64,000 nt of DNA from Candidatus Defluviilinea proxima (GTDB lineage: Bacteria > Chloroflexota > Anaerolineae > Anaerolineales > Villigracilaceae), in contig JADKIW010000001.1 of assembly GCA_016721115.1 (NCBI GenBank), positions 2,309,501 through 2,373,500 of the forward strand. The letters are read 5' to 3'. The position numbers and the translations under genes were made by a program. Shown one piece after another: positions 48,780 through 57,252 of the stretch (position 1 is the stretch's first letter; the number at the start of each line of letters is the position of its first letter). The notes beneath the pieces were generated by a model, which was not told the DNA's origin, searched no databases, and saw only the letters and a program-made list of their open reading frames with translations.

Positions 48780-51068
48780 TCAAAACATGATCATCTGTGA
48801 TTTGGATTTTTCAAGCGGGTCGCTGGCGATCTGTTCTTCGAACGTTTCGCGCGTCAACACTGGGACCTCGAACAGGGTCCGCAACAAACGATATTTTACA
48901 AGCTGATAGCTTTTCATACGTGCCGCCAGCGACGGGTCACGTTGTGCCTTGTATTGGATCAACCCTGCACGTCCGCCGGGGATGACAATGATCGTTTGCT
49001 CTGCCGGGTAAGGTGTTTCGTTGATCGCACGCCCGATCAATGCTGATGCAAGGATGCAAAATGCGTGTGCCACTTTGCTTGAGCCGCCGTCCCCGGCGGC
49101 GAGGACGCCGCCTTGAGCAGATGGATACTCCCAAAGATAATTTTTATCCTGTTTGCGTGTTTCATATTGCAGGCGTTTTCCAACAGCATGGAGCATGGCC
49201 GTGATCGTAATGAGCTCATTGCGCCGCGCATTGGCGACATCTTCGGGGCGCAACCGCCATGAGGCTCCGCTTTTTTCTGCATAGGAATTCAAGATCGCAT
49301 AGATCATTCCCTTTGAAGGTGTCATCAACCCTGGGAAACGCGGGTACAAATCATCTTCGATCTCGAGATAAATGCTATCGGGATTCTTTTGCAAGAATGT
49401 GACGATGGCTACTTCGATTTGATCTGATAACGAATCGTCCTGAGCGTCCTTCGACTTCGCTCCGCTCCGCTCAGGACGAGATGCGAGACCCCACATCCCT
49501 GTATCCACATTCTCGCCGGTAGAGTAATGAACAAATCGCTCATCGTCCGCTAGTGCACTTTGAATAACAGATTGTGTTGTTCGCAAGGCCTCGTCGAATT
49601 CCTGTTCCTTTTTCTTCAACGCATGAGTCTCGGTCAACGCGATCAGCCCCGCCGCATGCACATGCAGATAGCTGGCGGGTTCGCCACGTTCGGTCAAATG
49701 CATGTGAATAGCTTCGCGTACAGAGTCCACGTTGGGGATGTTCGTCTCGCGTTTCAAATGTTCGCCGCGCTTCCATATGAGTTGGATTGGATCATATTCC
49801 GTGCGCAATGCAAGCGATGTCAGATCAAAGCCAGCCGCACTGGCGGCGGTCAATGCAGAGGTCAAAAATGCGGGTTCGGCTTCGGGCAGTAAGCCAAAGA
49901 ACGGCGTACCCAGTGGGAGCAATTCAAACAAGTGAGCGAATGCGGCATTCAATGCGGTCGCGTTCCATGCCCAATCATACCGTCTACGACGCAATGCCAC
50001 CTTGAACGGTTCCACTGCCTCGCGCCCCCACAGCCACCCCGCCCACAAAGCGGACAATGTCCAAAACGCTTGATTCGGACGCGGCACCGAACCGATCACT
50101 GCCGCAATAGGAATCTCTTTTTTGACTTCGTGTGCCAGATCTTTGAGACGACCTTCGTAAATGCAGATGCCGCCGCTCTCTGGGATCTTCTTCGGCCACG
50201 CTTCCACTACGACGCCTGAACCTGTTTCCGTCCAAAGACTTAATCCACGCTCCAGCATCATCCATAAATTATGCTCGCGAAATTGGCTTGGAATGTTGAG
50301 TTGCTTGGGCCGCGGCCTCTCAGATGGATGTCCCCACAGTGTGTTGCCCGCGTCACAGGCCAGCAGAATCATTGCGGTCAAGGCACGCCTTCGTTCAGTT
50401 GCGAGAGTCAAACCATCGAGACGGTTGATGACTGTTGTGAGGAAATACAATGGCCTCGGTAAATAATGTTCGATGGCTTCTTCTGCATAGATGCGGTCTT
50501 CGTCATCGAGTGCTACAACACGTTCAAATGCGCGTGAACGATGCAGGCCGTCTGTCGCTTTGATCTTTTTTGCGCGGTCAATGTCAACCTGTGTGGTCAC
50601 GCGTTCGCCCGCATCCTCGCAATGCGGACACTTGTACACACGGGCATACGGCGCATCCTCGCCTTTGCGCCAGAGAAATGCTTCAGCTTGTATGTCTTGT
50701 TCGCATTTTTCACATGGTGTGAGATACAAAGATTGAAGATGCGCCTGAAGCCGTTCGTCCCCTTTTTTGACGACGGCCAGATCAGCGAGTGCAGCTTTGA
50801 AATCCGCTTCCGATGGGGGATTGGCCGACATCTCAAGCATGAAGCGTGTGATCGGGTTGTTGACCGTCACCAGTACACGATACCCTGCGCGCGCGGCCTC
50901 GAGGGTCAGCCGGGGGGAGAATCCGAATGGGTCGAGGAGCCAGCTTGAAGTCGAGGCGTGAGGCGGGAGCCAGCGTGCGACAACACCTTCCTCAAGAGGC
51001 GGCGTATAGCGCGAAAGCGGACCTGGGTCCGCTGGCTTTGTCCCTGGGATGTAGGGTTGGTGGTCCAT
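48780..51068 (-). CDS. DNA-methylase-like protein without a catalytic PPY motif
   Basis: A 762-residue protein. The N-terminus WLLDPFGFSPRLTLEAARAG resembles the AdoMet-binding motif I of Zn-ribbon adenine methylases (COG1743-like). A zinc ribbon follows (CEKCEQD and CPHCED, about 115-150). At the position where such enzymes have DPPY the sequence reads IGSVPRPNQAFWTLSALWAG, so the catalytic motif appears lost. The C-terminal half is mixed and unrecognised, ending with IIVIPGGRAGLIQYKAQRD. A dispersed-repeat sequence is read in frame near residues 527-545 (RPERSGAKSKDAQDD). The methylase relation is tentative. Confidence 0.6.
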   Translation of the reverse strand: MDHQPYIPGTKPADPGPLSRYTPPLEEGVVARWLPPHASTSSWLLDPFGFSPRLTLEAARAGYRVLVTVNNPITRFMLEMSANPPSEADFKAALADLAVVKKGDERLQAHLQSLYLTPCEKCEQDIQAEAFLWRKGEDAPYARVYKCPHCEDAGERVTTQVDIDRAKKIKATDGLHRSRAFERVVALDDEDRIYAEEAIEHYLPRPLYFLTTVINRLDGLTLATERRRALTAMILLACDAGNTLWGHPSERPRPKQLNIPSQFREHNLWMMLERGLSLWTETGSGVVVEAWPKKIPESGGICIYEGRLKDLAHEVKKEIPIAAVIGSVPRPNQAFWTLSALWAGWLWGREAVEPFKVALRRRRYDWAWNATALNAAFAHLFELLPLGTPFFGLLPEAEPAFLTSALTAASAAGFDLTSLALRTEYDPIQLIWKRGEHLKRETNIPNVDSVREAIHMHLTERGEPASYLHVHAAGLIALTETHALKKKEQEFDEALRTTQSVIQSALADDERFVHYSTGENVDTGMWGLASRPERSGAKSKDAQDDSLSDQIEVAIVTFLQKNPDSIYLEIEDDLYPRFPGLMTPSKGMIYAILNSYAEKSGASWRLRPEDVANARRNELITITAMLHAVGKRLQYETRKQDKNYLWEYPSAQGGVLAAGDGGSSKVAHAFCILASALIGRAINETPYPAEQTIIVIPGGRAGLIQYKAQRDPSLAARMKSYQLVKYRLLRTLFEVPVLTRETFEEQIASDPLEKSKSQMIMF

Positions 51069-51099
51069 CTGGAGTTAAGTATACATCCCCCAGCCTTTC

Positions 51100-51215
51100 C
51101 GCTCTGAGCGGAGCGTCCTTCGACTGCGGGTTTCGCAACAACCGCTCAACTCTCCGCTCAGGACGGAAGAACTTTGGGAAAGAGCGAAGTCGAAGCGTAT
51201 GTTCAGCACGGAGAG
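51100..51215. repeat. Dispersed CGCTCAGGACG/GAAGTCGAAG repeats
   Basis: The gap between the methylase-like and deacetylase genes is filled by CTGAGCGGAGCGTCCTTCG, CTCCGCTCAGGACG and GCGAAGTCGAAGCG, partly inverted copies of each other. The same units are read within the coding sequence at 49438-49487. No gene is visible here. Confidence 0.6.
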
Positions 51216-51217
51216 GC

Positions 51218-52372
51218 TTATGGCATTGCGCCTAAAGTTGGCGCACAGACGATATCGTAGTATTCCAACTCGGTGGCTTTGTTCTGCTCAGCGTAGGCCG
51301 CGGCTTCCTTACCGATATTGCGTACAGCATCAAGCTCAGATTGGACTTGATACGGCCAATAGCGCGGAATGACCATACGCGGGTCGTTGACATACCCTTC
51401 GGCTTGATATGCAGGACGATTGGGGTCGTCCTGGTCTGCGAGCGGAATCCAGTTGTACATGACGGGCCCACGTGGGTTGACGGTAAAACCAAGACGGTAA
51501 CCGTATTCGCGCGCGATCTGCACGGGGCGAGCACCAAACCCACCGCCTGGCCAGATGATGGCAACCGGTGTTTTGTTGAAGTTCGTTTTTAAGTCGTTGA
51601 GAGAACCTTCGAATTCGCCTTTGATGAATTCGTCAGTGGATTCGTCGCTCATGTTGATGTTGTGAACGTAGCCATGTGACTGATGGTCGACCCAGCCTTC
51701 GGTTTCGAGGGCGACGTTGTCTTGCAGGTTCAGCGCGCGAATGGAATCATCCCAGCTGATCCATGCGTTGACGACAGGCCAGCCCCACTTGTCGTGATAG
51801 GGTCTGAAATGTTCATTGAAGTTTTGGGCTGTACGGCGGTCGTCTTGAATGAGAAGCACGGAACGGCTGGGGATCTTGGCGTTGTGGTCGACGAAATCTG
51901 CCAGTTGTGTAGCGTTGATGGCTTCGAAGCCTTGATCGTGCAGATCGTTCATCATGTGGCCGAAATCTTCGGCGGTGATGTCGTTGGCAGTGACATCGGA
52001 TGCACTTTGCTTGATGCCGTGCAACATCACAACCATGACGATCGTGCCGGGGGCAGCGTTGGTCGAACTCCATTTGTCACGGAGATATTGGCAGGTGTCT
52101 GTGATGTACGTGTGCGGCGTATCGAGCGGGTTAAGTTTATTTGATACATACCCTGCCGGTAACGCAGGCGGTGTGCGGACGGCTGTCGATGATGGGACGG
52201 GTGTCTCGGTGGGGACGGGCGTCCCTGTGGGTTGAAGTGTAGCGAGTGCAGTCTGGTAGGCCTGTGTGGAAAAGGCGCTGATGTCGATGGTGGGTGCGGC
52301 GGCAGGCGCAGGGGCGCACGAGGCCAATAGAATGAGGAGCAGGCTGAGGTTAAGGATGAGGCGTTTAGTCAT
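51218..52372 (-). CDS. Polysaccharide deacetylase family lipoprotein
   Basis: A 384-residue lipoprotein (ILLASCAP) with a Thr/Pro linker. The NodB-type deacetylase domain (about 110-380) shows VVMLHGIKQ, the metal aspartates in SVLLIQDDRR, the HxxxH-like VDHQSHGYVH, and IIWPGGGFG. The family removes acetyl groups from peptidoglycan, chitin or surface sugars. A long insert with NWIPLADQDD precedes the C-terminus. It would act outside the membrane. Confidence 0.88.
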   Translation of the reverse strand: MTKRLILNLSLLLILLASCAPAPAAAPTIDISAFSTQAYQTALATLQPTGTPVPTETPVPSSTAVRTPPALPAGYVSNKLNPLDTPHTYITDTCQYLRDKWSSTNAAPGTIVMVVMLHGIKQSASDVTANDITAEDFGHMMNDLHDQGFEAINATQLADFVDHNAKIPSRSVLLIQDDRRTAQNFNEHFRPYHDKWGWPVVNAWISWDDSIRALNLQDNVALETEGWVDHQSHGYVHNINMSDESTDEFIKGEFEGSLNDLKTNFNKTPVAIIWPGGGFGARPVQIAREYGYRLGFTVNPRGPVMYNWIPLADQDDPNRPAYQAEGYVNDPRMVIPRYWPYQVQSELDAVRNIGKEAAAYAEQNKATELEYYDIVCAPTLGAMP

Positions 52373-52396
52373 ATGAGTTTAAATTAAAAACAAAAC

Positions 52397-52489
52397 CCGT
52401 CATTGCGAGTGGCGCCTTGGCGCTACGAATCAATCCCCAACATGATGGTGAGATTGCTTCGTCGGGCTACGCCCTCCTCGCAATGACGG
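52397..52489. repeat. MITE-like element with CCGTCATTGCGAG inverted ends
   Basis: Perfect 13-base inverted ends CCGTCATTGCGAG (52397-52409) and CTCGCAATGACGG (52477-52489) bound 67 bases with a GGCGCCTTGGCGC-type inner hairpin and GAGATTGCTTCGTCGGG. Partial copies lie at 17864-17902 and 43411-43424. It is non-coding. Confidence 0.75.
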
Positions 52490-52502
52490 AGTTTCATATT
52501 AT

Positions 52503-53588
52503 TTATTCTTCGCTTTTGCCAGAGATAAAGTCTTCCACCTTTTGGTGGCAGACTTCATCACGGAATTGTTTGGGTGGGGTCTTGAAGAAGTAGGAGGATG
52601 GGCCGACGATGGGACCAGCCAGCTCGCGGTCAAGCGCAAGTTTGGCACAGCGGATGGCATCGATCATCACGCCTGCAGAGTTGGGGCTATCCCACACTTC
52701 GAGTTTGACTTCCATGTTGAGGGGAACATTGCCGAAGGTGGTGCCTTCCATGCGGATGTAGGCCCACTTGCGGTCGGTGAGCCAGGGTACGTGATCGCTG
52801 GGGCCGACGTGTACATTGCTCGGGTCGATCTCGTAGGGAATCATACTGGTGACGGCGTTGGTCTTGGAAATCTTCTTGCTCTCGAGGCGTTCGCGTTCGA
52901 GCATGTTGAGGAAGTCTGTGTTGCCGCCGAAGTTGAGCTGGTAGGTGCGGTCGATCTTGACGCCGCGATCCACGAACAGTGTGGCAAGTTGACGATGCAA
53001 AATAGTAGCACCGACTTGGCTCTTGATATCATCGCCGAGGATGGGCAGTCCAGCGTCAGCGAAGCGTTTGCCCCAATATTCAGAGGATGCGATGAAAACG
53101 GGAATGCCATTGACGAACGCACAACCTGCCTCGATGATCTGCTCCACGTACCATTTGGTTGCCATCTCAGAACCAACGGGCAGGAAGTTGACGACCACAT
53201 CGGTCTTAGTGTCTTTGAGCAGTTTGACGATATCAGCTGTTGAGCCGGGCGCCTTTTCAATCACTTCGGAAAGGTACTTGCCGAGTCCATCGTGGGTCAT
53301 GCCGCGCACGACGGGTACGTTGAGGCGAGGGACATCTGCGAATTTATAGGTGTTATTAGGTTCGGCGAAGATAGCTTCAGAAAGATCTTTGCCAACCTTG
53401 GTTGCATTGATGTCTATACCCAGAGTGAATTCAATATCCTTCACATGGTAATCAGCGAGTTGGGTGTGCATGATGCCGGGGATGATGTCATCCTTTTTTG
53501 CGTTCTTGTAGAATTGCACTCCCTGCACAAGCGATGATGCGCAGTTCCCCACGCCGATGATCGCAACACGTACTTTTTTATTTGCCAT
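52503..53588 (-). CDS. ino1: Inositol-3-phosphate synthase
   Basis: A 361-residue enzyme that converts glucose 6-phosphate to inositol 3-phosphate. The NAD-binding start is VAIIGVGNCASSLVQG. Later come VVNFLPVGSE, PILGDDIKSQVGAT and NFGGNTDFLNM, the conserved active-site regions of the short prokaryotic type. In this type the product commonly feeds phosphatidylinositol-like lipids or stress solutes. AAGGAGAACTTC precedes ATG 53588. It is a single-gene unit, divergent from the histidine kinase gene. Confidence 0.95.
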   Translation of the reverse strand: MANKKVRVAIIGVGNCASSLVQGVQFYKNAKKDDIIPGIMHTQLADYHVKDIEFTLGIDINATKVGKDLSEAIFAEPNNTYKFADVPRLNVPVVRGMTHDGLGKYLSEVIEKAPGSTADIVKLLKDTKTDVVVNFLPVGSEMATKWYVEQIIEAGCAFVNGIPVFIASSEYWGKRFADAGLPILGDDIKSQVGATILHRQLATLFVDRGVKIDRTYQLNFGGNTDFLNMLERERLESKKISKTNAVTSMIPYEIDPSNVHVGPSDHVPWLTDRKWAYIRMEGTTFGNVPLNMEVKLEVWDSPNSAGVMIDAIRCAKLALDRELAGPIVGPSSYFFKTPPKQFRDEVCHQKVEDFISGKSEE

Positions 53589-53732
53589 TTTCTTGAAGTT
53601 CTCCTTGTTTATGGTTGCTGAATGATGGGTTTAACCCACTGTTGCAGAATTTGATTTAGCCACAGAGACCACTGAGCCTTTGAGTTTTTCTCCGTGGGCT
53701 GCGTGACTAAACCACTCCTTCAAATTGCCTAT

Positions 53733-53760
53733 TTGGATACGATGTTCCATGTTGTATAAT
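53733..53760 (+). promoter_or_regulatory. Promoter with leaderless start for the GAF kinase gene
   Basis: TTGGAT (53733-53738), 16 bases, TATAAT (53755-53760). The ATG at 53768 lies 7 bases after the -10, exactly where transcription should start, and no ribosome site is present. Confidence 0.7.
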
Positions 53761-53767
53761 GCATCTG

Positions 53768-55033
53768 ATGTCAACCAACGAACGTATTGATCATTTGGAA
53801 CGTTTGCTGGAAGTAGTTCGGGGTTTGACGACTGCACCCGACCTCGAATCCTTTTTGCAAACGATCATTACTGAAGCCACCGAGATGACGGAGAGTGAAC
53901 TCGCGTCCATTCTCGAGTATGACGATGAGACGAATGAACTGCGCTTCCTCTCGACTATTTGGTTTGACCGTGATGTGCTTCGTCCCATGGGCGTGCCGCT
54001 GGAGGGAAGTGTAGCTGGTTGGGTATTCAGTAAACAACAGCCATTGATCATTCAAGATACCAAAGCGGATCAACGTCACTTCAAGGTGGTGGATCGTGTT
54101 ACGAAGCACGAAACCCAGTCCCTTGCGGCAGTGCCTCTCATTGTGCGAGGCCAGACCGTGGGTGTTTTGGAAGCGCTCAATAAAAGGGACAATGCTCATT
54201 ATACCGAAGAAGACCTGACTATCCTTGCTTCACTAGGAGCACTTGCGGCGCAGGCCATGCGTAATGTGAATTTGGAAAGGAAAGTTCGGTCCGCGCGAAT
54301 TGAATTAGCCGAACTCGAACGCCTCAAAACGGACTTTATAGCGATCGCTTCTCACGAGCTTCGCACACCCCTTGGCTTGATCCTCGGTCATGCGACATTC
54401 CTGAAGGAACTAGTCGGGCAGGAACATGAAGGCCAATTGAATACGATCATCAAGAATGCCACACGTTTGAAGGATATCGTTGAGAATCTCTCGGATGTGG
54501 ATAATATGCAGACTGGTGTTGCGCGTGTTCGTAGCCGCAGAATTTCACTGGCGAAGATCGTGGAAGATGTTGTACTAACGTTTCAGGACGAGGCTAAGGC
54601 CAGAAACATTACCATTACGAAAGAACTCGGTGATTCGCCCTATTACGTTGAAGCGGATGGGGTCAAGATCAATATTGCTTTGAGTAACCTTGTAAAGAAT
54701 GCCATCCAATTCACAGATGAGGGTGGACGCGTTCATGTTTTGGTGGAAGAAGATTCGGGGTACGTGAAAGTTGCTGTGATCGATAATGGTATTGGCGTCC
54801 CTGCCAAAGACTTGCCGAAATTGTTCGACCGTTTCTTCCAGGTGGAAGGTCACCTCACACGCAAGCATGGAGGCATGGGGCTGGGACTTTCCGTTGCGCG
54901 CTCCATGATCGAACTACACGGTGGACGTATTTGGGTTGAAAGCGAAGAAGGAAAGGGAAGTACTTTTACATTCCTTCTGCCGGTGGAAAGTGAAGTAAAG
55001 CCTGTTGTTTCAACTGGGCCGTTCGTTCAATAG
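53768..55033 (+). CDS. GAF-domain sensor histidine kinase
   Basis: A 421-residue soluble kinase. The GAF domain covers about 18-165 (APDLESFLQTIITEATEMTE, LEGSVAGWVFSKQQPLII). The HisKA H-box is IASHELRTPLGLILGH (about 195). The HATPase shows N-box NLVKNAIQFT, G1 VIDNGIGVP, F-box FDRFFQVEG and G2 GGMGLGLSV, all intact. No transmembrane segment is seen, so it senses a cytoplasmic ligand or redox state. An in-frame ATG at 53759 overlaps the -10 box and is unlikely to be used. No response regulator is adjacent. Confidence 0.93.
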   Translation: MSTNERIDHLERLLEVVRGLTTAPDLESFLQTIITEATEMTESELASILEYDDETNELRFLSTIWFDRDVLRPMGVPLEGSVAGWVFSKQQPLIIQDTKADQRHFKVVDRVTKHETQSLAAVPLIVRGQTVGVLEALNKRDNAHYTEEDLTILASLGALAAQAMRNVNLERKVRSARIELAELERLKTDFIAIASHELRTPLGLILGHATFLKELVGQEHEGQLNTIIKNATRLKDIVENLSDVDNMQTGVARVRSRRISLAKIVEDVVLTFQDEAKARNITITKELGDSPYYVEADGVKINIALSNLVKNAIQFTDEGGRVHVLVEEDSGYVKVAVIDNGIGVPAKDLPKLFDRFFQVEGHLTRKHGGMGLGLSVARSMIELHGGRIWVESEEGKGSTFTFLLPVESEVKPVVSTGPFVQ

Positions 55034-55056
55034 ACCCTTGTCATTAAACTTAAAAC

Positions 55057-55093
55057 AAAATCACCCTCGAAAATTACATCGGGGGTGATTTTT
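55057..55093. terminator. Terminator after the GAF kinase gene
   Basis: AAAATCACCCTCGA pairs with TCGGGGGTGATTTT (one G-T pair) over 8 bases, followed by a T-run. It may serve both convergent genes. Confidence 0.9.
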
Positions 55094-55121
55094 ATTTTTA
55101 GAGTTTGAGCATTCCGCCAGT

Positions 55122-55853
55122 TTAGCTGGGCATTGGTATCTGACCTTGATGGTTTACACTCATGCCAAATTGGCCAAACAAATGTGCGTAAATAGCGGAT
55201 GTATATGCCACGATGCCAACGGTCAATATAAACGATGCGAGTTGACCGATGCAAGGGATGATGTTGAGGATTACTTGAGCAAACCCTGCCACTAATCCGA
55301 CTCCGAACCCTGCCGCGAGGCTAACACCCCAAGCCGTGAAAAAGGAACCTGTGTTCCTGCCGATGAGGTTGAACACTTCGCGAAGTTTGAAGCACGAAGC
55401 AAATGTCCCTTCACGGGAAAAGACGATCATAATGCCGGGGTAGATCACGGAAAGAGCCAGCCCGTATAAAGCAAACATACATGATAGGCAGACCAACAAA
55501 ACACTCCCTGCACCAGCGATCGTGTTTGCGATATCCTGCATGTCTCCATTACCAGCCATCAGAGCTGGGATCACCATAATACTTAAGGGCAGGCAGATCA
55601 CGATCAGGATGGGTAGGGAATACACCAAGCCAGCCAACCCCAAAATAAGACCATCCATGAATTTTTTATCGATGTTCTCCCAGGTTGGCAAAGGCTCCTG
55701 TTGATTGTTCATCACGTTGCGGAGTAACTGCACCATGTAACCGGTCCATGCAAAGTTCAGGATCGGCACCATGGTGATTAAGGCGCCCAACCCAAGTTTG
55801 CTGATCCACTGTTTATCGTCAAACGGAAAAGAAAAAGCTTTACCGATGTTCAT
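55122..55853 (-). CDS. DUF4013 membrane protein
   Basis: A 243-residue protein with about six hydrophobic segments. The DUF4013 pattern is seen in FPFDDKQWISKLGLGALITM near the start and YMVQLLRNVMNNQQEPLPTW. Function unknown. ATG 55853 is chosen because AGGAAG lies 6 bases upstream; an in-frame start at 55880 would add 9 residues. It follows the DUF4870 gene on the same strand but with a terminator between, so each may have its own signals. Confidence 0.88.
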   Translation of the reverse strand: MNIGKAFSFPFDDKQWISKLGLGALITMVPILNFAWTGYMVQLLRNVMNNQQEPLPTWENIDKKFMDGLILGLAGLVYSLPILIVICLPLSIMVIPALMAGNGDMQDIANTIAGAGSVLLVCLSCMFALYGLALSVIYPGIMIVFSREGTFASCFKLREVFNLIGRNTGSFFTAWGVSLAAGFGVGLVAGFAQVILNIIPCIGQLASFILTVGIVAYTSAIYAHLFGQFGMSVNHQGQIPMPS

Positions 55854-55884
55854 GAATTCTTCCTGTATCTGAAAATGCAAAAAG

Positions 55885-55910
55885 AAAGGGCTACTATACA
55901 GTAGCCCTTC
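55885..55910 (-). terminator. Terminator after the DUF4870 gene
   Basis: AAGGGCTACT pairs with AGTAGCCCTT over 4 bases; read on the minus strand it is followed by a T-rich stretch (TTCTTTTTG). Confidence 0.85.
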
Positions 55911-55926
55911 AAAGATATTTTTCTAA

Positions 55927-56226
55927 TTAACTCTGGCTTTTGACCAAGTTTGAAATAAGCGGGATCTCGATCAACTCACCTTGATAGGCTTTGTAAGCGC
56001 AATACAGTTGATAGAACCAGACGAGAATACCGACACAGAACGTGGATGTAACGATTGTGATGATGCCAAGGACAAGAGCCTGTGCGTTGTGGGCCTTGAT
56101 AAAGGGGCGATCCTTTTTATCAGCCATTAATAGAATGATGATGGGCATTAGGGGTGAAAGTGCGTACGAAAGAGCAGCAAACAACTTATCATCACTTGTA
56201 ACATCCATCATAGGTGCGTTAGACAT
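55927..56226 (-). CDS. DUF4870 membrane protein
   Basis: A 99-residue protein. The DUF4870 pattern DDKLFAALSYALSPLMPIII is followed by HNAQALVLGII and a third hydrophobic segment. Typically small envelope proteins of unknown role. ATG 56226 has a near-perfect GGAGGAA 5 bases upstream; an earlier in-frame start at 56286 has none. Confidence 0.9.
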   Translation of the reverse strand: MSNAPMMDVTSDDKLFAALSYALSPLMPIIILLMADKKDRPFIKAHNAQALVLGIITIVTSTFCVGILVWFYQLYCAYKAYQGELIEIPLISNLVKSQS

Positions 56227-56331
56227 GAGTTCCTCCGAATTGATATTGTTTTTAGATTTCAAGTATTGTACAACCAAATAGGGCAAAAATCAACCAAATT
56301 ATTGAGTAGTGTGGGGTTACTTCATTCCTAC

Positions 56332-56340
56332 TGGTAAAAT
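56332..56340 (+). promoter_or_regulatory. Extended -10 promoter, leaderless start for fmt
   Basis: TGGTAAAAT ends 6 bases before the ATG of fmt. With no room for a ribosome site, the mRNA is probably leaderless. Confidence 0.55.
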
Positions 56341-56346
56341 ACCCAT

Positions 56347-57252
56347 ATGACAAAAATAGTATTCATGGGTTCACCAGATTTTTCATTGGCCACCCTGCGA
56401 GGGTTGGCAAACACATATGATGTTGTAGGTGTTGTTACACAACCAGACCGTGCCTCAGGGCGTGGACGTGAATTGAAAGCGCCGCCTGTTAAAGTCCTTG
56501 CACAAGAACTTGGCCTTCCCATCATGCAACCTGAAAAACTCAAACAGCCTGAAGCCATGGAACAATTACGTGCATGGGCTCCTGATCTTATTGTTGTTGC
56601 GGCGTTTGGGCAGATCCTTCGCAAGGATGTTTTGGAATTGCCGCGCTTTGGGTGTATCAATATCCATGCATCTTTGTTGCCTCGCTGGCGTGGCGCGGCA
56701 CCCATCAATGCCGCCATACTTGCTGGGGATGAAGAGACGGGCATCACCATCATGAAAATGGATGTGGGACTCGACACCGGCCCGATGCTCTCTAAACGAT
56801 CCATCCGCCTCACTCCTGACCATACAGCTGGTTCAGCCTTCCAAGCCTTATCTACTCTGGGAGCGGATTTGCTCCTCGAAACTCTGCCTGATTATTTATC
56901 TGGCAAGCTTCAACCTGTCTCTCAACCCGAAGAGGGTGCAACTTACGCCCCCATGATGAAAAAAGAAGAGGGCAAACTCGATTTCACGGATGATGCCCAC
57001 GCATTGGAGCGACGTGTGCGTGCGTTTAATCCGTGGCCGGGCGCGTTCATGGATTTTGATGGGGCAGTGTTGAAGGTCCACCGTGCGCATGTTGATGAGG
57101 GAAAAGCTGAGGAGGGGCAAAGGTTAATTGTGCAGAATCAGCCTGCTGTTGGAGCAAGAGGCGGTATTCTCGTCCTCGATGAAGTACAGCCTGCCGGAAA
57201 GAAGCCTATGAATGGAAAGTCGTTTTTAGCGGGTGCGAGAAATTGGGCGTGA
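56347..57252 (+). CDS. fmt: Methionyl-tRNA formyltransferase
   Basis: A 301-residue enzyme that formylates Met-tRNA(fMet) using 10-formyl-tetrahydrofolate. KIVFMGSPDFSLATLRGLAN starts the Rossmann-like part. The catalytic loop is INIHASLLPRWRGAAPINAA with Asn, His and a later Asp in MDVGLDTGP. The C-terminal OB-fold domain begins near 205. It lies outside the usual def-fmt pairing in this window. The stop is adjacent to that of the convergent oxyR gene. Confidence 0.96.
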   Translation: MTKIVFMGSPDFSLATLRGLANTYDVVGVVTQPDRASGRGRELKAPPVKVLAQELGLPIMQPEKLKQPEAMEQLRAWAPDLIVVAAFGQILRKDVLELPRFGCINIHASLLPRWRGAAPINAAILAGDEETGITIMKMDVGLDTGPMLSKRSIRLTPDHTAGSAFQALSTLGADLLLETLPDYLSGKLQPVSQPEEGATYAPMMKKEEGKLDFTDDAHALERRVRAFNPWPGAFMDFDGAVLKVHRAHVDEGKAEEGQRLIVQNQPAVGARGGILVLDEVQPAGKKPMNGKSFLAGARNWA

